A stretch of DNA of 7,391 bases from Lachnospiraceae bacterium UBA1267 (GCA_002308115.1 DBVJ01000110.1:5476-12866); one strand, 5' to 3'. Counted from the stretch's first letter, positions 1 to 6,101 are shown. Notes: generated by a model not told the origin, from the letters alone. A program made the numbers and translations.

Positions 1-24
1 TCTAGCCAACTGAGCTATCCCGCC
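1..24 (-). tRNA. tRNA gene, 5' part only (runs off left edge)
   Basis: Read on the minus strand, position 24 begins a 7-nt acceptor strand (GGCGGGA), followed by the universal T8-A9, the D-stem GCTC and a D-loop AGTTGGCTAGA with the conserved GG. This is the standard 5' third of a tRNA. The anticodon lies outside the window, so the amino acid cannot be read. The acceptor and D-arm resemble elongator tRNA-Met of Clostridia, but that is only a guess. It has its own promoter at 51-79. Confidence 0.85.
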
Positions 25-30
25 ATCGCT

Positions 31-42
31 CTCTCGCGAGAG
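31..42. repeat. Perfect 12-bp palindrome in the tRNA leader
   Basis: CTCTCGCGAGAG equals its own reverse complement. It falls between the predicted transcription start (about 44) and the mature tRNA 5' end (24), that is, in the segment RNase P would remove. It could fold as a short hairpin in the precursor, or be a DNA site for a dimeric protein. No function is demonstrated by the sequence. Confidence 0.6.
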
Positions 43-50
43 CATTTAGG

Positions 51-79
51 ACTATATCATAATAGTTTCGGGGTGTCAA
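51..79 (-). promoter_or_regulatory. Promoter of the tRNA gene
   Basis: On the minus strand there is a perfect -35 TTGACA (79-74), a 17-nt spacer, and a -10 TATAGT (56-51). Transcription would start near position 44, leaving a leader of about 20 nt before the mature tRNA 5' end at 24. The promoter sits just after the barstar stop codon, so the tRNA (and any genes after it) can be transcribed independently of the upstream operon. The initial transcribed region is GC-rich. Confidence 0.8.
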
Positions 80-115
80 ATGGTTTTTCGGAGCTCCGGG
101 ACGCTTTCGGAAAAC

Positions 116-406
116 TCAGTGTCTCCGTGTCCGTTTTCTTCTGGAGATGCCCGCTTTCACTTCACGGCAGCTGATCCGGCGGTTGATCTCGGAAGCATCC
201 CGGAACACCGCGTAAAAGCCCTCTTCAAAGGCCGTGCCGCCGCTTTCTGTGAGGATCTTGAGCTCTTCCGGCCACATGGAGAGCACGTCATAGAGGGCGT
301 CGAGGTTCATCCCGTAGTAATCCTCGAAACCAAGGGTGTCCCGGAGATATCCGTGCAGAGCTTTTGCATTTTCAAAGTCATTGAATCGAATCTTGATCGA
401 GCGCAT
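116..406 (-). CDS. Barstar-family ribonuclease inhibitor
   Basis: A 96-residue cytoplasmic protein expected to bind and block barnase-type RNases. The barstar signature is clear at residues 29-42 (DYYGMNLDALYDVL), matching the barnase-binding helix of Bacillus amyloliquefaciens barstar. By alignment with mature barstar numbering, Tyr29, Asp35 and Asp39 correspond to Tyr30, Asp36 and Asp40 here; Trp38 is replaced by Tyr39; Glu76 appears to be replaced by Asp70. The length is close to the usual 90 residues. The C-terminus ends in an unusual basic tail (SRRKRTRRH) instead of barstar's final hydrophobic strand. The start is ATG at 406, 10 nt after the upstream barnase stop, with an AAGGA ribosome site overlapping that stop. 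It is the last gene of the run and the only inhibitor seen for two barnases. Confidence 0.88.
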   Translation of the reverse strand: MRSIKIRFNDFENAKALHGYLRDTLGFEDYYGMNLDALYDVLSMWPEELKILTESGGTAFEEGFYAVFRDASEINRRISCREVKAGISRRKRTRRH

Positions 407-416
407 TTTTCAGTCC

Positions 417-965
417 TTAGGGATAAAGCTGTGTAAAATTCTCATAGTGGTCGGCGGTATAAAAGATCAGGCCGTCGTCGGAATAGATCAGGCGCTTGGT
501 GCCGCGGTTTCCCTTCTTCAGATTGGAGTCTGAATAGGAAATGTCGCATTCGTAGTACTTCCTGCCGGACTTCTTCGGCAGCAGTCCTTCATAATTGCCG
601 AAGCGGTCTCCGCCGATGTAGTAGCCCTGTTTCTGCCAGCCGTTCATGTTGTCCGCCTGGGACTTCGTGATGTAGTTGGGCGGAAGGTGCCCGAATTCGT
701 GAATGTAGGCGGCGACATGATCCTTGTCGCTGTATTCTTTACTCTCCGCGACATAGGCTTCGGCAGTGGTCTCCTCGGTCTCCAGTTCATAGGTGCCGCT
801 GTCCTTTGTAGTCTCCTCGGTCGGGAGCTGTCCGGGCACAGTTGTCGGATTCTGGGGGCTCCCGGAGTTTCCCTTCATGAAGAAGTAGCCGGCAATGATC
901 AGTCCGAGGACAACGATGACCGCCCAGAGGATCAGCTGTTTTTTCCTGTTATCGATCTGTTTCAT
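417..965 (-). CDS. Membrane-anchored barnase-type ribonuclease, short-stalk copy
   Basis: A 182-residue guanyl-preferring RNase of the barnase (RNase N1/T1) superfamily. Residues 1-10 are Lys/Arg-rich, 11-30 form one membrane helix, about 31-72 are a short polar Thr/Glu/Pro stalk, and about 80-182 form the barnase domain. All four classical catalytic positions are present: Lys101 (barnase Lys27, in NYITKSQA), Glu139 (Glu73, in YYECDISY), Arg158 (Arg87, in TKRLIYS) and His173 (His102, in TADHYENF). The positive-inside rule places the catalytic domain outside the cell. No AxA cleavage site or lipobox follows the helix, so the protein probably stays anchored, although release by another protease is possible. 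ATG at 965 lies 6 nt after the stop of the larger paralogue, with a poor ribosome site, suggesting coupled translation. A Cys sits beside the catalytic Glu, where barnase has Ala. Confidence 0.9.
   Translation of the reverse strand: MKQIDNRKKQLILWAVIVVLGLIIAGYFFMKGNSGSPQNPTTVPGQLPTEETTKDSGTYELETEETTAEAYVAESKEYSDKDHVAAYIHEFGHLPPNYITKSQADNMNGWQKQGYYIGGDRFGNYEGLLPKKSGRKYYECDISYSDSNLKKGNRGTKRLIYSDDGLIFYTADHYENFTQLYP
435..722 (-). repeat. Duplicated barnase-domain segment, copy 1
   Basis: This segment encodes residues 82-177 of the short barnase. It aligns without gaps to 1011-1298 (residues 197-292 of the long barnase) with 82 of 96 residues identical, counted by hand. Most substitutions are conservative (Ile/Val/Leu, Asp/Asn, Asn/Ser). 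Similarity continues a little upstream into the stalk end (TTAEAYVAES versus TTAEPYVVES), then stops. This marks a tandem duplication of the catalytic half. Confidence 0.85.
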
Positions 966-971
966 GGCTTC

Positions 972-1886
972 TTACGGGTAGGAACGCCATTGCCCGTTGA
1001 CGTATTGCTGGAAACTCTCGTAGTGATCCGACGTGTAGAAAATGAGGCCGTCGTTGGAGTACACGATTCGTTTCGTTCCGCGGTTTCCTTTGTTGATGTT
1101 GCTCTGGGAGTAGGAAATGTCACACTCGTAGTATTTCCTGCCGGATTTCTTCGGAAGTATCCCTTCATAGTTGCCGAAACGGTCTCCGCCGACATAGTAG
1201 CCGTTCTTCTGCCAGCCGCTCATATTGTCCGCCTGGGATTTGGTAATGTAATTCGGCGGAAGGTGGCCAAACGCCTGGATATAGGCGGCCACGTGGTCTC
1301 TGTCGCTGTAGCTTCTGCTTTCGACGACATAAGGCTCGGCGGTGGTCGTCGGCGCAGTTGTGGTCGGGGCCTGGGTCGTCGTCGGCGCAACGGTCGTAGG
1401 CGCAGAGGTGGCCGGGGCCTTTGTGGTTGGCGCCTGGGTCGTCCGGCCCGCCGTCGTCTCGGGCGGGTCCGTCTGTTCCGGCGTTTCCGGGGGATCTGTC
1501 TGGCCCGGCGTCTCGGGCGGATCGGTCTGCGGCCGGGTCGTCGAAGATGCCGGTACAGGAGGCGTTTCCAGCCCTGCCGTGGGTTCGTCCGTATTCACGG
1601 TCGGCGCGGCGGGCGTCTCGAATTCAAATGTGGGCTCGGCTGTCGGATCCGATGTGTTCGTGCTCTCCGGGGGCTTCTCATTGCCCAGTGTTTCCAGGCC
1701 AGCTTCCCTGGACGGCTCCGTGGGCTCTATGGTCTCCAGTTCAAAGGGACTCGGCGTGGTCGGATCGGAGTGCTCTCTGTCTGAAAGGTTTCTGATCAGG
1801 AAGTACGCGCCGATGATCAGGAGAATGAGCACCAAAAGCGTTCCAAGGACCCATTGTTTTTTGTTGTTGCCTTCTTTGTTCTTCAT
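972..1886 (-). CDS. Membrane-anchored barnase-type ribonuclease, long Pro/Thr-stalk copy
   Basis: A 304-residue paralogue of the neighbouring barnase. A basic N-terminus (1-10) precedes one membrane helix (about 12-32), then a very long low-complexity stalk (about 33-185) rich in Thr, Pro, Glu and Ala, then the RNase domain (about 195-304). Catalytic positions are Lys216, Glu254, Arg273 and His288. The stalk has three tandem nine-residue units of the form QTDPPETPx (120-146), then TT-x-AP-type units (149-182). Such segments commonly act as extended, often glycosylated wall-spanning spacers, suggesting display of the RNase at or beyond the cell wall (inference). The C-terminus carries about seven extra residues (YVNGQWR) relative to the short copy. 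ATG at 1886 overlaps the upstream stop as ATGA, with AAGGAACC upstream. It lacks a clear signal-peptidase site. Confidence 0.9.
   Translation of the reverse strand: MKNKEGNNKKQWVLGTLLVLILLIIGAYFLIRNLSDREHSDPTTPSPFELETIEPTEPSREAGLETLGNEKPPESTNTSDPTAEPTFEFETPAAPTVNTDEPTAGLETPPVPASSTTRPQTDPPETPGQTDPPETPEQTDPPETTAGRTTQAPTTKAPATSAPTTVAPTTTQAPTTTAPTTTAEPYVVESRSYSDRDHVAAYIQAFGHLPPNYITKSQADNMSGWQKNGYYVGGDRFGNYEGILPKKSGRKYYECDISYSQSNINKGNRGTKRIVYSNDGLIFYTSDHYESFQQYVNGQWRSYP
1011..1298 (-). repeat. Duplicated barnase-domain segment, copy 2
   Basis: Partner of 435-722, encoding residues 197-292 of the long barnase. The four catalytic residues are retained, so there is no sign that one copy is degenerating. 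Confidence 0.85.
1341..1442 (-). repeat. Thr/Ala/Pro stalk repeats
   Basis: Encodes residues 149-182 of the long barnase, a run of short imperfect units of the TTxAPTT type just before the RNase domain. The DNA is correspondingly repetitive (on the plus strand, repeated variants of GTCGTCGGCGC and GTGGTCGG) and prone to slippage, so stalk length may vary between strains. Confidence 0.8.
1449..1529 (-). repeat. Three tandem nine-residue stalk repeats
   Basis: Encodes residues 120-146 of the long barnase as three consecutive 27-bp units, each QTDPPETP plus one variable residue (Gly, Glu; the last unit ends Thr-Ala). Acidic and Pro-rich, it probably forms an extended spacer. Confidence 0.85.
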
Positions 1887-2485
1887 AGGGTATCGGTTCC
1901 TTCATCCTGAGGCGTTTTCCGGTCTTCCTTCGGGTCCTGAACGCGGGGCCGTTCATAGATCCCTGCGGATTCCAGTCCCTTGATGAGAAGCGGCATCAGG
2001 ATCGCGTAGAGGACGCCTTTCACGGCGCTGACCGCAAGCCGTACGGGGATCGCGGCAAACATGGTCTCTTTCGGCGTCTTCAGAATGTAATAGTAATAAA
2101 TGTACAATCCGACGGTGTTGGCGCCGGTGACGACGATCGCGTCCACGATCAGGATTACAAGAAGCTGCCAGAACTTCGGGCGGAAGCGGCACAAGAGCGC
2201 GCCGAGACCGACTACGAGGCCTGAAAGCACATAGGGCGCGACCCACAGCATCGTGGAAGCGTCGATCCCGTATCGGATGACCTGGCTTAGAAAGATGCCG
2301 ACAAAACCGACGAGCATGCCGTCCACAGGCCCGAACAAGAGACCTGCGATCACCACGGGGACATTTTCAAATGTCAGCTTGGCGATGCCGATGTCGATGG
2401 CCGCGACCGAACCGAGAACCGCGCAAAGCGCGGCGAGGAGTCCGTCGTAAGTGATTCTGAGGATCCAGCCTTTTTTCTTACTCAT
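1883..2485 (-). CDS. ECF-type transporter S component (substrate uncertain, folate-like)
   Basis: A 200-residue integral membrane protein with about six hydrophobic segments, of the size and style of substrate-binding S components of energy-coupling-factor vitamin transporters. Visible features are a first helix with an AxxxA pattern (A18/A22), typical of the contact with EcfT, then LTFENVPVVIAGLLFGPVDG (37-56) and GxxGIFLSQ (60-68), motifs shared with FolT-like S components. A charged tail follows residue 176. Substrate cannot be fixed from sequence alone; folate or another vitamin is possible. No EcfA or EcfT gene is in the window, so it would use a shared module encoded elsewhere. I chose ATG at 2485 because it overlaps the tadA stop as ATGA and has GAAAGGA about 8 nt upstream. 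A start at 2542 would add 19 residues inside tadA and is unlikely. Confidence 0.8.
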   Translation of the reverse strand: MSKKKGWILRITYDGLLAALCAVLGSVAAIDIGIAKLTFENVPVVIAGLLFGPVDGMLVGFVGIFLSQVIRYGIDASTMLWVAPYVLSGLVVGLGALLCRFRPKFWQLLVILIVDAIVVTGANTVGLYIYYYYILKTPKETMFAAIPVRLAVSAVKGVLYAILMPLLIKGLESAGIYERPRVQDPKEDRKTPQDEGTDTL

Positions 2486-2988
2486 GCCTGATCCTTTCTT
2501 GCACGGATCTCTTTGAAAAAGCCTTTCATCAATGCTTCGCATTCCTCCCGGAGTACGCCGCGTGTCACCTCACACTGGTGATTGAAGCGCGGCTCCTCGA
2601 GAAGATTCACGATGGAGCCTGCGGATCCGGCCTTCGGGTTCATCGCGCCGATGACGACGCGGTCGATGCGGGACTGAACCAATGCGCCTGCGCACATCTG
2701 ACAGGGTTCCAGCGTCACATAGAGCGTGCAGCCCTCGAGGCGCCAGTCGCCGAGTTTCCTGGAAGCACGGCGTATGGCCAGGATCTCCGCATGGGAGAGC
2801 GTACATTTATCTGTGTTCCGGCGGTTGTGCCCGCGGGCAATGATCTCAGGCTTTGAAAGCGCCGTGCCGTCATAGAGACGTGTGCGGACAATGACGCAGC
2901 CGATCGGCGTCTCGCCGATCCGGTACGCTTTGCGGGCTTCCCGAAGCGCCGCCTTCATGAACTTTTCGTCGGCTGTCAGTTTCTTCAT
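2482..2988 (-). CDS. tadA: tRNA-specific adenosine deaminase TadA
   Basis: A 168-residue cytoplasmic zinc enzyme that deaminates A34 to inosine in the anticodon of tRNA-Arg(ACG). The deaminase motifs are intact: HAE at 66-68 (zinc-binding His66, proton-shuttling Glu68) and PCQMC at 95-99 (zinc-binding Cys96 and Cys99). DWRLEGCTLYVTLEP before the second motif, and the FNHQ segment (135-138) followed by a helical C-terminus, are as in Bacillus TadA. One oddity is about 10 extra residues between Val34 and Glu48 (RTRLYDGTALSKP) where Bacillus has a tight turn. Its ATG overlaps the rsmA stop as ATGA. The ribosome site is weak, so translation is probably coupled to rsmA. Confidence 0.95.
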   Translation of the reverse strand: MKKLTADEKFMKAALREARKAYRIGETPIGCVIVRTRLYDGTALSKPEIIARGHNRRNTDKCTLSHAEILAIRRASRKLGDWRLEGCTLYVTLEPCQMCAGALVQSRIDRVVIGAMNPKAGSAGSIVNLLEEPRFNHQCEVTRGVLREECEALMKGFFKEIRARKDQA

Positions 2989-3842
2989 GCCCGGATAAAT
3001 AAGTCCGCGAGTCTTGCGAAGTCTTCAAGGGAAAGCGTTTCGCCTCGTACGGCTTCGCCCTTCCCGAGCGCTTCAACTGCACGGGCGATCTCTTCTTTCG
3101 TATAACCGATCTTGCCGTTCGCGAGGCCGTTTACAAGGGTCTTCCGCCGCTCGTTGAAGCTCGCCCGGATCAGCCGGAACATAAGTTCCGGATCTTCCGT
3201 GCGGACCGGCGGCTCCGAAAAGCACTGAAGATGTACGACCTGCGAGTCCACCTCGGGGCGGGGAATGAAGCAGTTTCTCGGGACGTTTGCGGCGACGGAG
3301 ATCTCCGCGCGGTACTGGACCGCGAGAGACAGCGCGCCGTATGCCTTTGTGCCGGGGTCCGCCATCATCCGTTCCGCAACTTCTTTCTGCACCATCAGCG
3401 TGGCGGAGAGGATCGGGGCGCTTTCGTCCAGTAGTTTCAAAAGTGCGGGCGTCGTGACCGAATAGGGCAGATTCGCGACTGCCTTGAACGGCTTTCCGCC
3501 ACAGAATTCTTCCGACAGTTTCCGGATGTCGGTCCGGAGAATATCCCCCTGGATGACCGTCACATTTTCCCGTCCTGCGAGGTTCTCCCTGAGGATCGGG
3601 ATGAGGCGGTTGTCCAGTTCGACGGCGATCACGCGGCCGGCCGCTTCGGAAAGCGCCTCGGTCATGGTGCCGATGCCCGGCCCGATCTCCAGTACGCAAT
3701 CGTCTTTCGTGAGGCAGGCAGCATCGATGATCTTCCGAAGAACGCTTTCATCGATCAGGAAATTCTGCCCCAGACTCTTCTTGAAGCTGAAGCCGGTGTC
3801 CTTGAGGACTTCTATGGTGTTTTTCGGTTCGACAAGCGCCAT
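2985..3842 (-). CDS. rsmA: 16S rRNA adenine dimethyltransferase RsmA (KsgA)
   Basis: A 285-residue SAM-dependent methyltransferase that dimethylates two adjacent adenosines in the 3'-terminal helix-45 loop of 16S rRNA during late small-subunit assembly. Family hallmarks in order are KKSLGQNFL (21-29), the SAM-binding motif VLEIGPGIGTMT (50-61), the acidic Glu75 after strand 2, GDIL (99-102), and the catalytic NLPY (124-127). The C-terminal domain has FIPRPEVDSQVVHL and the FNERRKTL helix typical of KsgA. Full length for the family, with no damage seen. The ATG at 3842 shares one base with the tatD stop (TAATG). In many Bacillota the ribonuclease M5 gene lies between tatD and this gene; it is absent here. 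Confidence 0.97.
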   Translation of the reverse strand: MALVEPKNTIEVLKDTGFSFKKSLGQNFLIDESVLRKIIDAACLTKDDCVLEIGPGIGTMTEALSEAAGRVIAVELDNRLIPILRENLAGRENVTVIQGDILRTDIRKLSEEFCGGKPFKAVANLPYSVTTPALLKLLDESAPILSATLMVQKEVAERMMADPGTKAYGALSLAVQYRAEISVAANVPRNCFIPRPEVDSQVVHLQCFSEPPVRTEDPELMFRLIRASFNERRKTLVNGLANGKIGYTKEEIARAVEALGKGEAVRGETLSLEDFARLADLFIRA

Positions 3843-4636
3843 TATGCCTCGATTCCGTACAGACGGCAGGCATTTTCCCAGGTCGTCCGTTCGATCTCTT
3901 CTTCTGAGACGCCCCGGAGTTCCGAGAGCGCCTTCACCACAAGGTGCAGATTCCGCGAATCATTCCGCTGTCCCCGGTAAGGCACAGGGGAAATGAAGGG
4001 GCAGTCGGTCTCGATGAGGAGCCGGTCCGCAGGGACGTAGGCTGCGACCTCTTTGGCCACACGGCCGTTCTTAAAGGTCACCACGCCGCCGAGGCCGATG
4101 TAATAGCCCAGATTCAGAAAGAGTCTGGCCATCTCGACCGAGTAGCCGTAGCAGTGCATGATGCCCGCGCGGTCGCCGGTCCGGAGAGCCTTCAGTGTAT
4201 CGTAGGTCCGCTGCGCGGCGGATCTACTGTGGATCACCGCGGGAAGCTCCAGTTCGTTGGCCAGTTCAAGCTGTGCTTCAAACCACTTCCGCTGGAGCGC
4301 CTCGTCCACATGGTCGTCATGGTAGAGATCATAGCCGATCTCGCCGATCGCCACGACCTTTCCGCGGCCTTCCCGGTACAGGTTTTCGCGGGCCAGCCTG
4401 CGGAGTGTATCGATGTCCTTATCGCCAAGCTCCGCGACGTCGTCGGGATGCACGCCGACCGCGGCATAGATGAAATCATACTTTTCGGACAGTTTCACAC
4501 AGTCGAATGAACTGTCGACGCAGCAGCCGATGTTCACGACGCGGCCGACCCCGGCCGCAGGGAACGACTTTAAGAGTTCCTCGCGGTCCGGGTCGAAAGC
4601 CGGATCATTATAATGTGCATGCGTATCAAAGATCAT
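3842..4636 (-). CDS. tatD: TatD-family metal-dependent hydrolase
   Basis: A 264-residue TIM-barrel amidohydrolase-superfamily protein. Studied TatD proteins are metal-dependent 3'-5' DNA exonucleases; the cellular role in this organism is not shown. Metal-ligand positions are all recognisable: HxH at His6/His8, Glu99 in AIGEIGYD, His136 in VIHSR, His161 in IMHCYG, and Asp211 in IETDCPF. The C-terminus ends in the typical WENACRLYGI. Length matches the family. Start is ATG at 4636 with a purine-rich site (GAGGGAAAG) a little far upstream. It follows pgi after 50 nt with no convincing terminator and overlaps rsmA by one base, a common tatD-rsmA neighbourhood. Confidence 0.95.
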   Translation of the reverse strand: MIFDTHAHYNDPAFDPDREELLKSFPAAGVGRVVNIGCCVDSSFDCVKLSEKYDFIYAAVGVHPDDVAELGDKDIDTLRRLARENLYREGRGKVVAIGEIGYDLYHDDHVDEALQRKWFEAQLELANELELPAVIHSRSAAQRTYDTLKALRTGDRAGIMHCYGYSVEMARLFLNLGYYIGLGGVVTFKNGRVAKEVAAYVPADRLLIETDCPFISPVPYRGQRNDSRNLHLVVKALSELRGVSEEEIERTTWENACRLYGIEA

Positions 4637-4686
4637 TTCTGTTTCTTTCCCTCGCGCGGGGTTCAGGACAACTGTCCCGAAAATGC

Positions 4687-6030
4687 TTACAGCCTCTTCC
4701 TCAGATCCTCGGTCAGGCTCTCATAGCCGGGCTTGCCGAGAAGGCCGAACATATTGCGCTTGTAGAGCTCGACGCCGGGCTGGTCGAAGGGGTTGATGCC
4801 GACCGTGTAGCCGGAGACGCCGCAGGCGAACTCAAAGAAGTAGAACAGCTGGCCGAGCGCTTCGGCGGACTGATCCTTTACGCGGACGACGAGGTTCGGG
4901 ACACCGCCTTCCTTGTGCGCCAGGATCGTGCCGTTCATTGCGCAGTGGTTGACATAGTTCATGTCGCGGCCGGCCAGATAGTTCAGGCCGTCCAGATTGC
5001 TCTCGTCGGAACCGACGACGACACATTTTCTGGATTCTTCCACGTCCACGACCGTCTCAAAATGAAGCGGCGTGCCCTGCTGGATGAACTGGCCCATGGA
5101 ATGAAGGTCCGTCGTGAAGTCCACGGCTGCCGGGAAGAGGCTCTTGTGGTCCTTGCCTTCGGATTCGCCGTAGAGCTGTTTCCACCACTCGCTGACATAA
5201 TGGAAGTTCGGCTCGTAGTTGACGAGGATCTCGACGCCCTTGCCGTTCTCGTAGAACAGGTCGCGGCAGGCTGCGTACAGCATCGCGTCATTTTCGTCCA
5301 CAGGAGCGTTCATGCAGTGCTCGCGCATATCGGCGGCGCCTTTCATGAGGCCGCGGATGTCCGCGCCGGTCGCTGCGATCGGAAGAAGGCCGACAGCCGT
5401 CAGCACGGAGTAACGTCCGCCGACGTCGTCCGGAACGACAAAGCACTCATAGCCTTCGCCGTCCGCCAGCGTCTTCAGCGCGCCGCGAGCCTTGTCGGTC
5501 GTCGCGTAAATGCGCTTTGCTGCGCCTTCCTTGCCGTACTTCTTCTCGGCCAGTTCCTTGAAGACGCGGAATGCGATGGCCGGCTCGGTGGTGGTGCCGG
5601 ATTTCGAGATGACGTTCACGGAGAAGTCGCGGTCTCCGAGGATCTCCAGAAGCTCGGCGAGATAGGTCCCGCTGATGGAGTTGCCGGCATAGTAGATCTC
5701 CGGCGCCTTGCGTTCTTCTTTGGACAGTTTATTGTAGAAGTTGTGGTTCAGGAACTCATTTGCCGCACGTGCCCCGAGGTAGGAGCCGCCGATGCCGATC
5801 ACGAACAGCACGTCGGAATCCTCGCGGATCTTCGCCGCGGCCTTTTCGATGCGGGCGAACTCTTCCTTGTCGTAATCGACCGGCAGATCGATCCAGCCCC
5901 GGAAATCCGCGCCCGCGCCGCTGCCGTCGAGCAGCACCTTCTTTGCGGCTTCCGCGCGCTTCTTCATGGCCTCAAGCGCCTTCTCGTCGATGAATTCCTT
6001 CGCCTTCGAATAATCAAATCTGACCTTCAT
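4687..6030 (-). CDS. pgi: Glucose-6-phosphate isomerase
   Basis: A 447-residue cytoplasmic enzyme interconverting glucose 6-phosphate and fructose 6-phosphate in glycolysis and gluconeogenesis, matching the roughly 450 residues of Bacillus-type Pgi. Visible signatures are [10 protein letters not shown] (79-88), the phosphate-binding SKSGTTTEP (142-150), [11 protein letters not shown] (204-214) with Arg206, GESEGKD (288-294) containing the catalytic Glu, His310 in TTDLHSMGQ, and Lys424 in [10 protein letters not shown] chose ATG at 6030 because a strong AAGGTGGAAGGA lies just upstream and family alignment begins at MKVRFDYS. The in-frame start at 6087 would add 19 non-homologous residues spanning the ribosome site and predicted transcription start. 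It heads the long minus-strand gene run. Confidence 0.97.
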   Translation of the reverse strand: MKVRFDYSKAKEFIDEKALEAMKKRAEAAKKVLLDGSGAGADFRGWIDLPVDYDKEEFARIEKAAAKIREDSDVLFVIGIGGSYLGARAANEFLNHNFYNKLSKEERKAPEIYYAGNSISGTYLAELLEILGDRDFSVNVISKSGTTTEPAIAFRVFKELAEKKYGKEGAAKRIYATTDKARGALKTLADGEGYECFVVPDDVGGRYSVLTAVGLLPIAATGADIRGLMKGAADMREHCMNAPVDENDAMLYAACRDLFYENGKGVEILVNYEPNFHYVSEWWKQLYGESEGKDHKSLFPAAVDFTTDLHSMGQFIQQGTPLHFETVVDVEESRKCVVVGSDESNLDGLNYLAGRDMNYVNHCAMNGTILAHKEGGVPNLVVRVKDQSAEALGQLFYFFEFACGVSGYTVGINPFDQPGVELYKRNMFGLLGKPGYESLTEDLRKRL

Positions 6031-6092
6031 TCCTTCCACCTTCCTATTTTTTTTATTTTGTTTGGCGAGAATCGAAAAACCCCGCAATTACA

Positions 6093-6101
6093 ATTGTAGC
6101 A
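6093..6101 (-). promoter_or_regulatory. Probable pgi operon promoter (extended -10)
   Basis: On the minus strand, TGCTACAAT forms an extended -10 (TGn plus TACAAT at 6098-6093). The -35 region is poor (TTCCTT at 17-nt spacing, about 6121-6116), as is usual when an extended -10 is present. The start would be near 6086, giving a leader of about 55 nt before pgi. The -10 is embedded in the palindrome TACAATTGTA (6089-6098). Confidence 0.55.

Noticed and set aside
80..115. Possible terminator after barstar (CGGAGCTCCG followed by A/T-rich sequence)
   Set aside because: The self-complementary core leaves only three base pairs with a four-base loop, and the following T-run on the minus strand is absent. 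Read-through into the tRNA region cannot be excluded.
687..1784. Long plus-strand open frame (365 codons) rich in Arg and Gly
   Set aside because: It lies opposite the two barnase genes. Its Arg/Gly/Val-rich product is what the complement of Pro/Thr-rich codons gives, and it shows no recognisable domain.
1342..1983. Plus-strand open frame with repeated VVGA units
   Set aside because: It is the antisense reading of the Thr/Ala/Pro stalk repeats. The hydrophobic periodicity is a by-product of the repeats.
2486..2542. Upstream start for the ECF S component adding 19 residues
   Set aside because: These residues overlap the tadA coding end, lack hydrophobic family sequence, and the downstream ATG has both a ribosome site and the ATGA overlap.
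4637..4686. Possible terminator between pgi and tatD
   Set aside because: The only inverted repeat is a four-base-pair stem (GGAC/GTCC) with no U-tract, so I treat the two genes as potentially co-transcribed.
4507..6099. Plus-strand open frame of 530 codons
   Set aside because: It is opposite pgi and the start of tatD, both of which have complete family motifs on the minus strand. The long antisense frame reflects GC-rich codon use.
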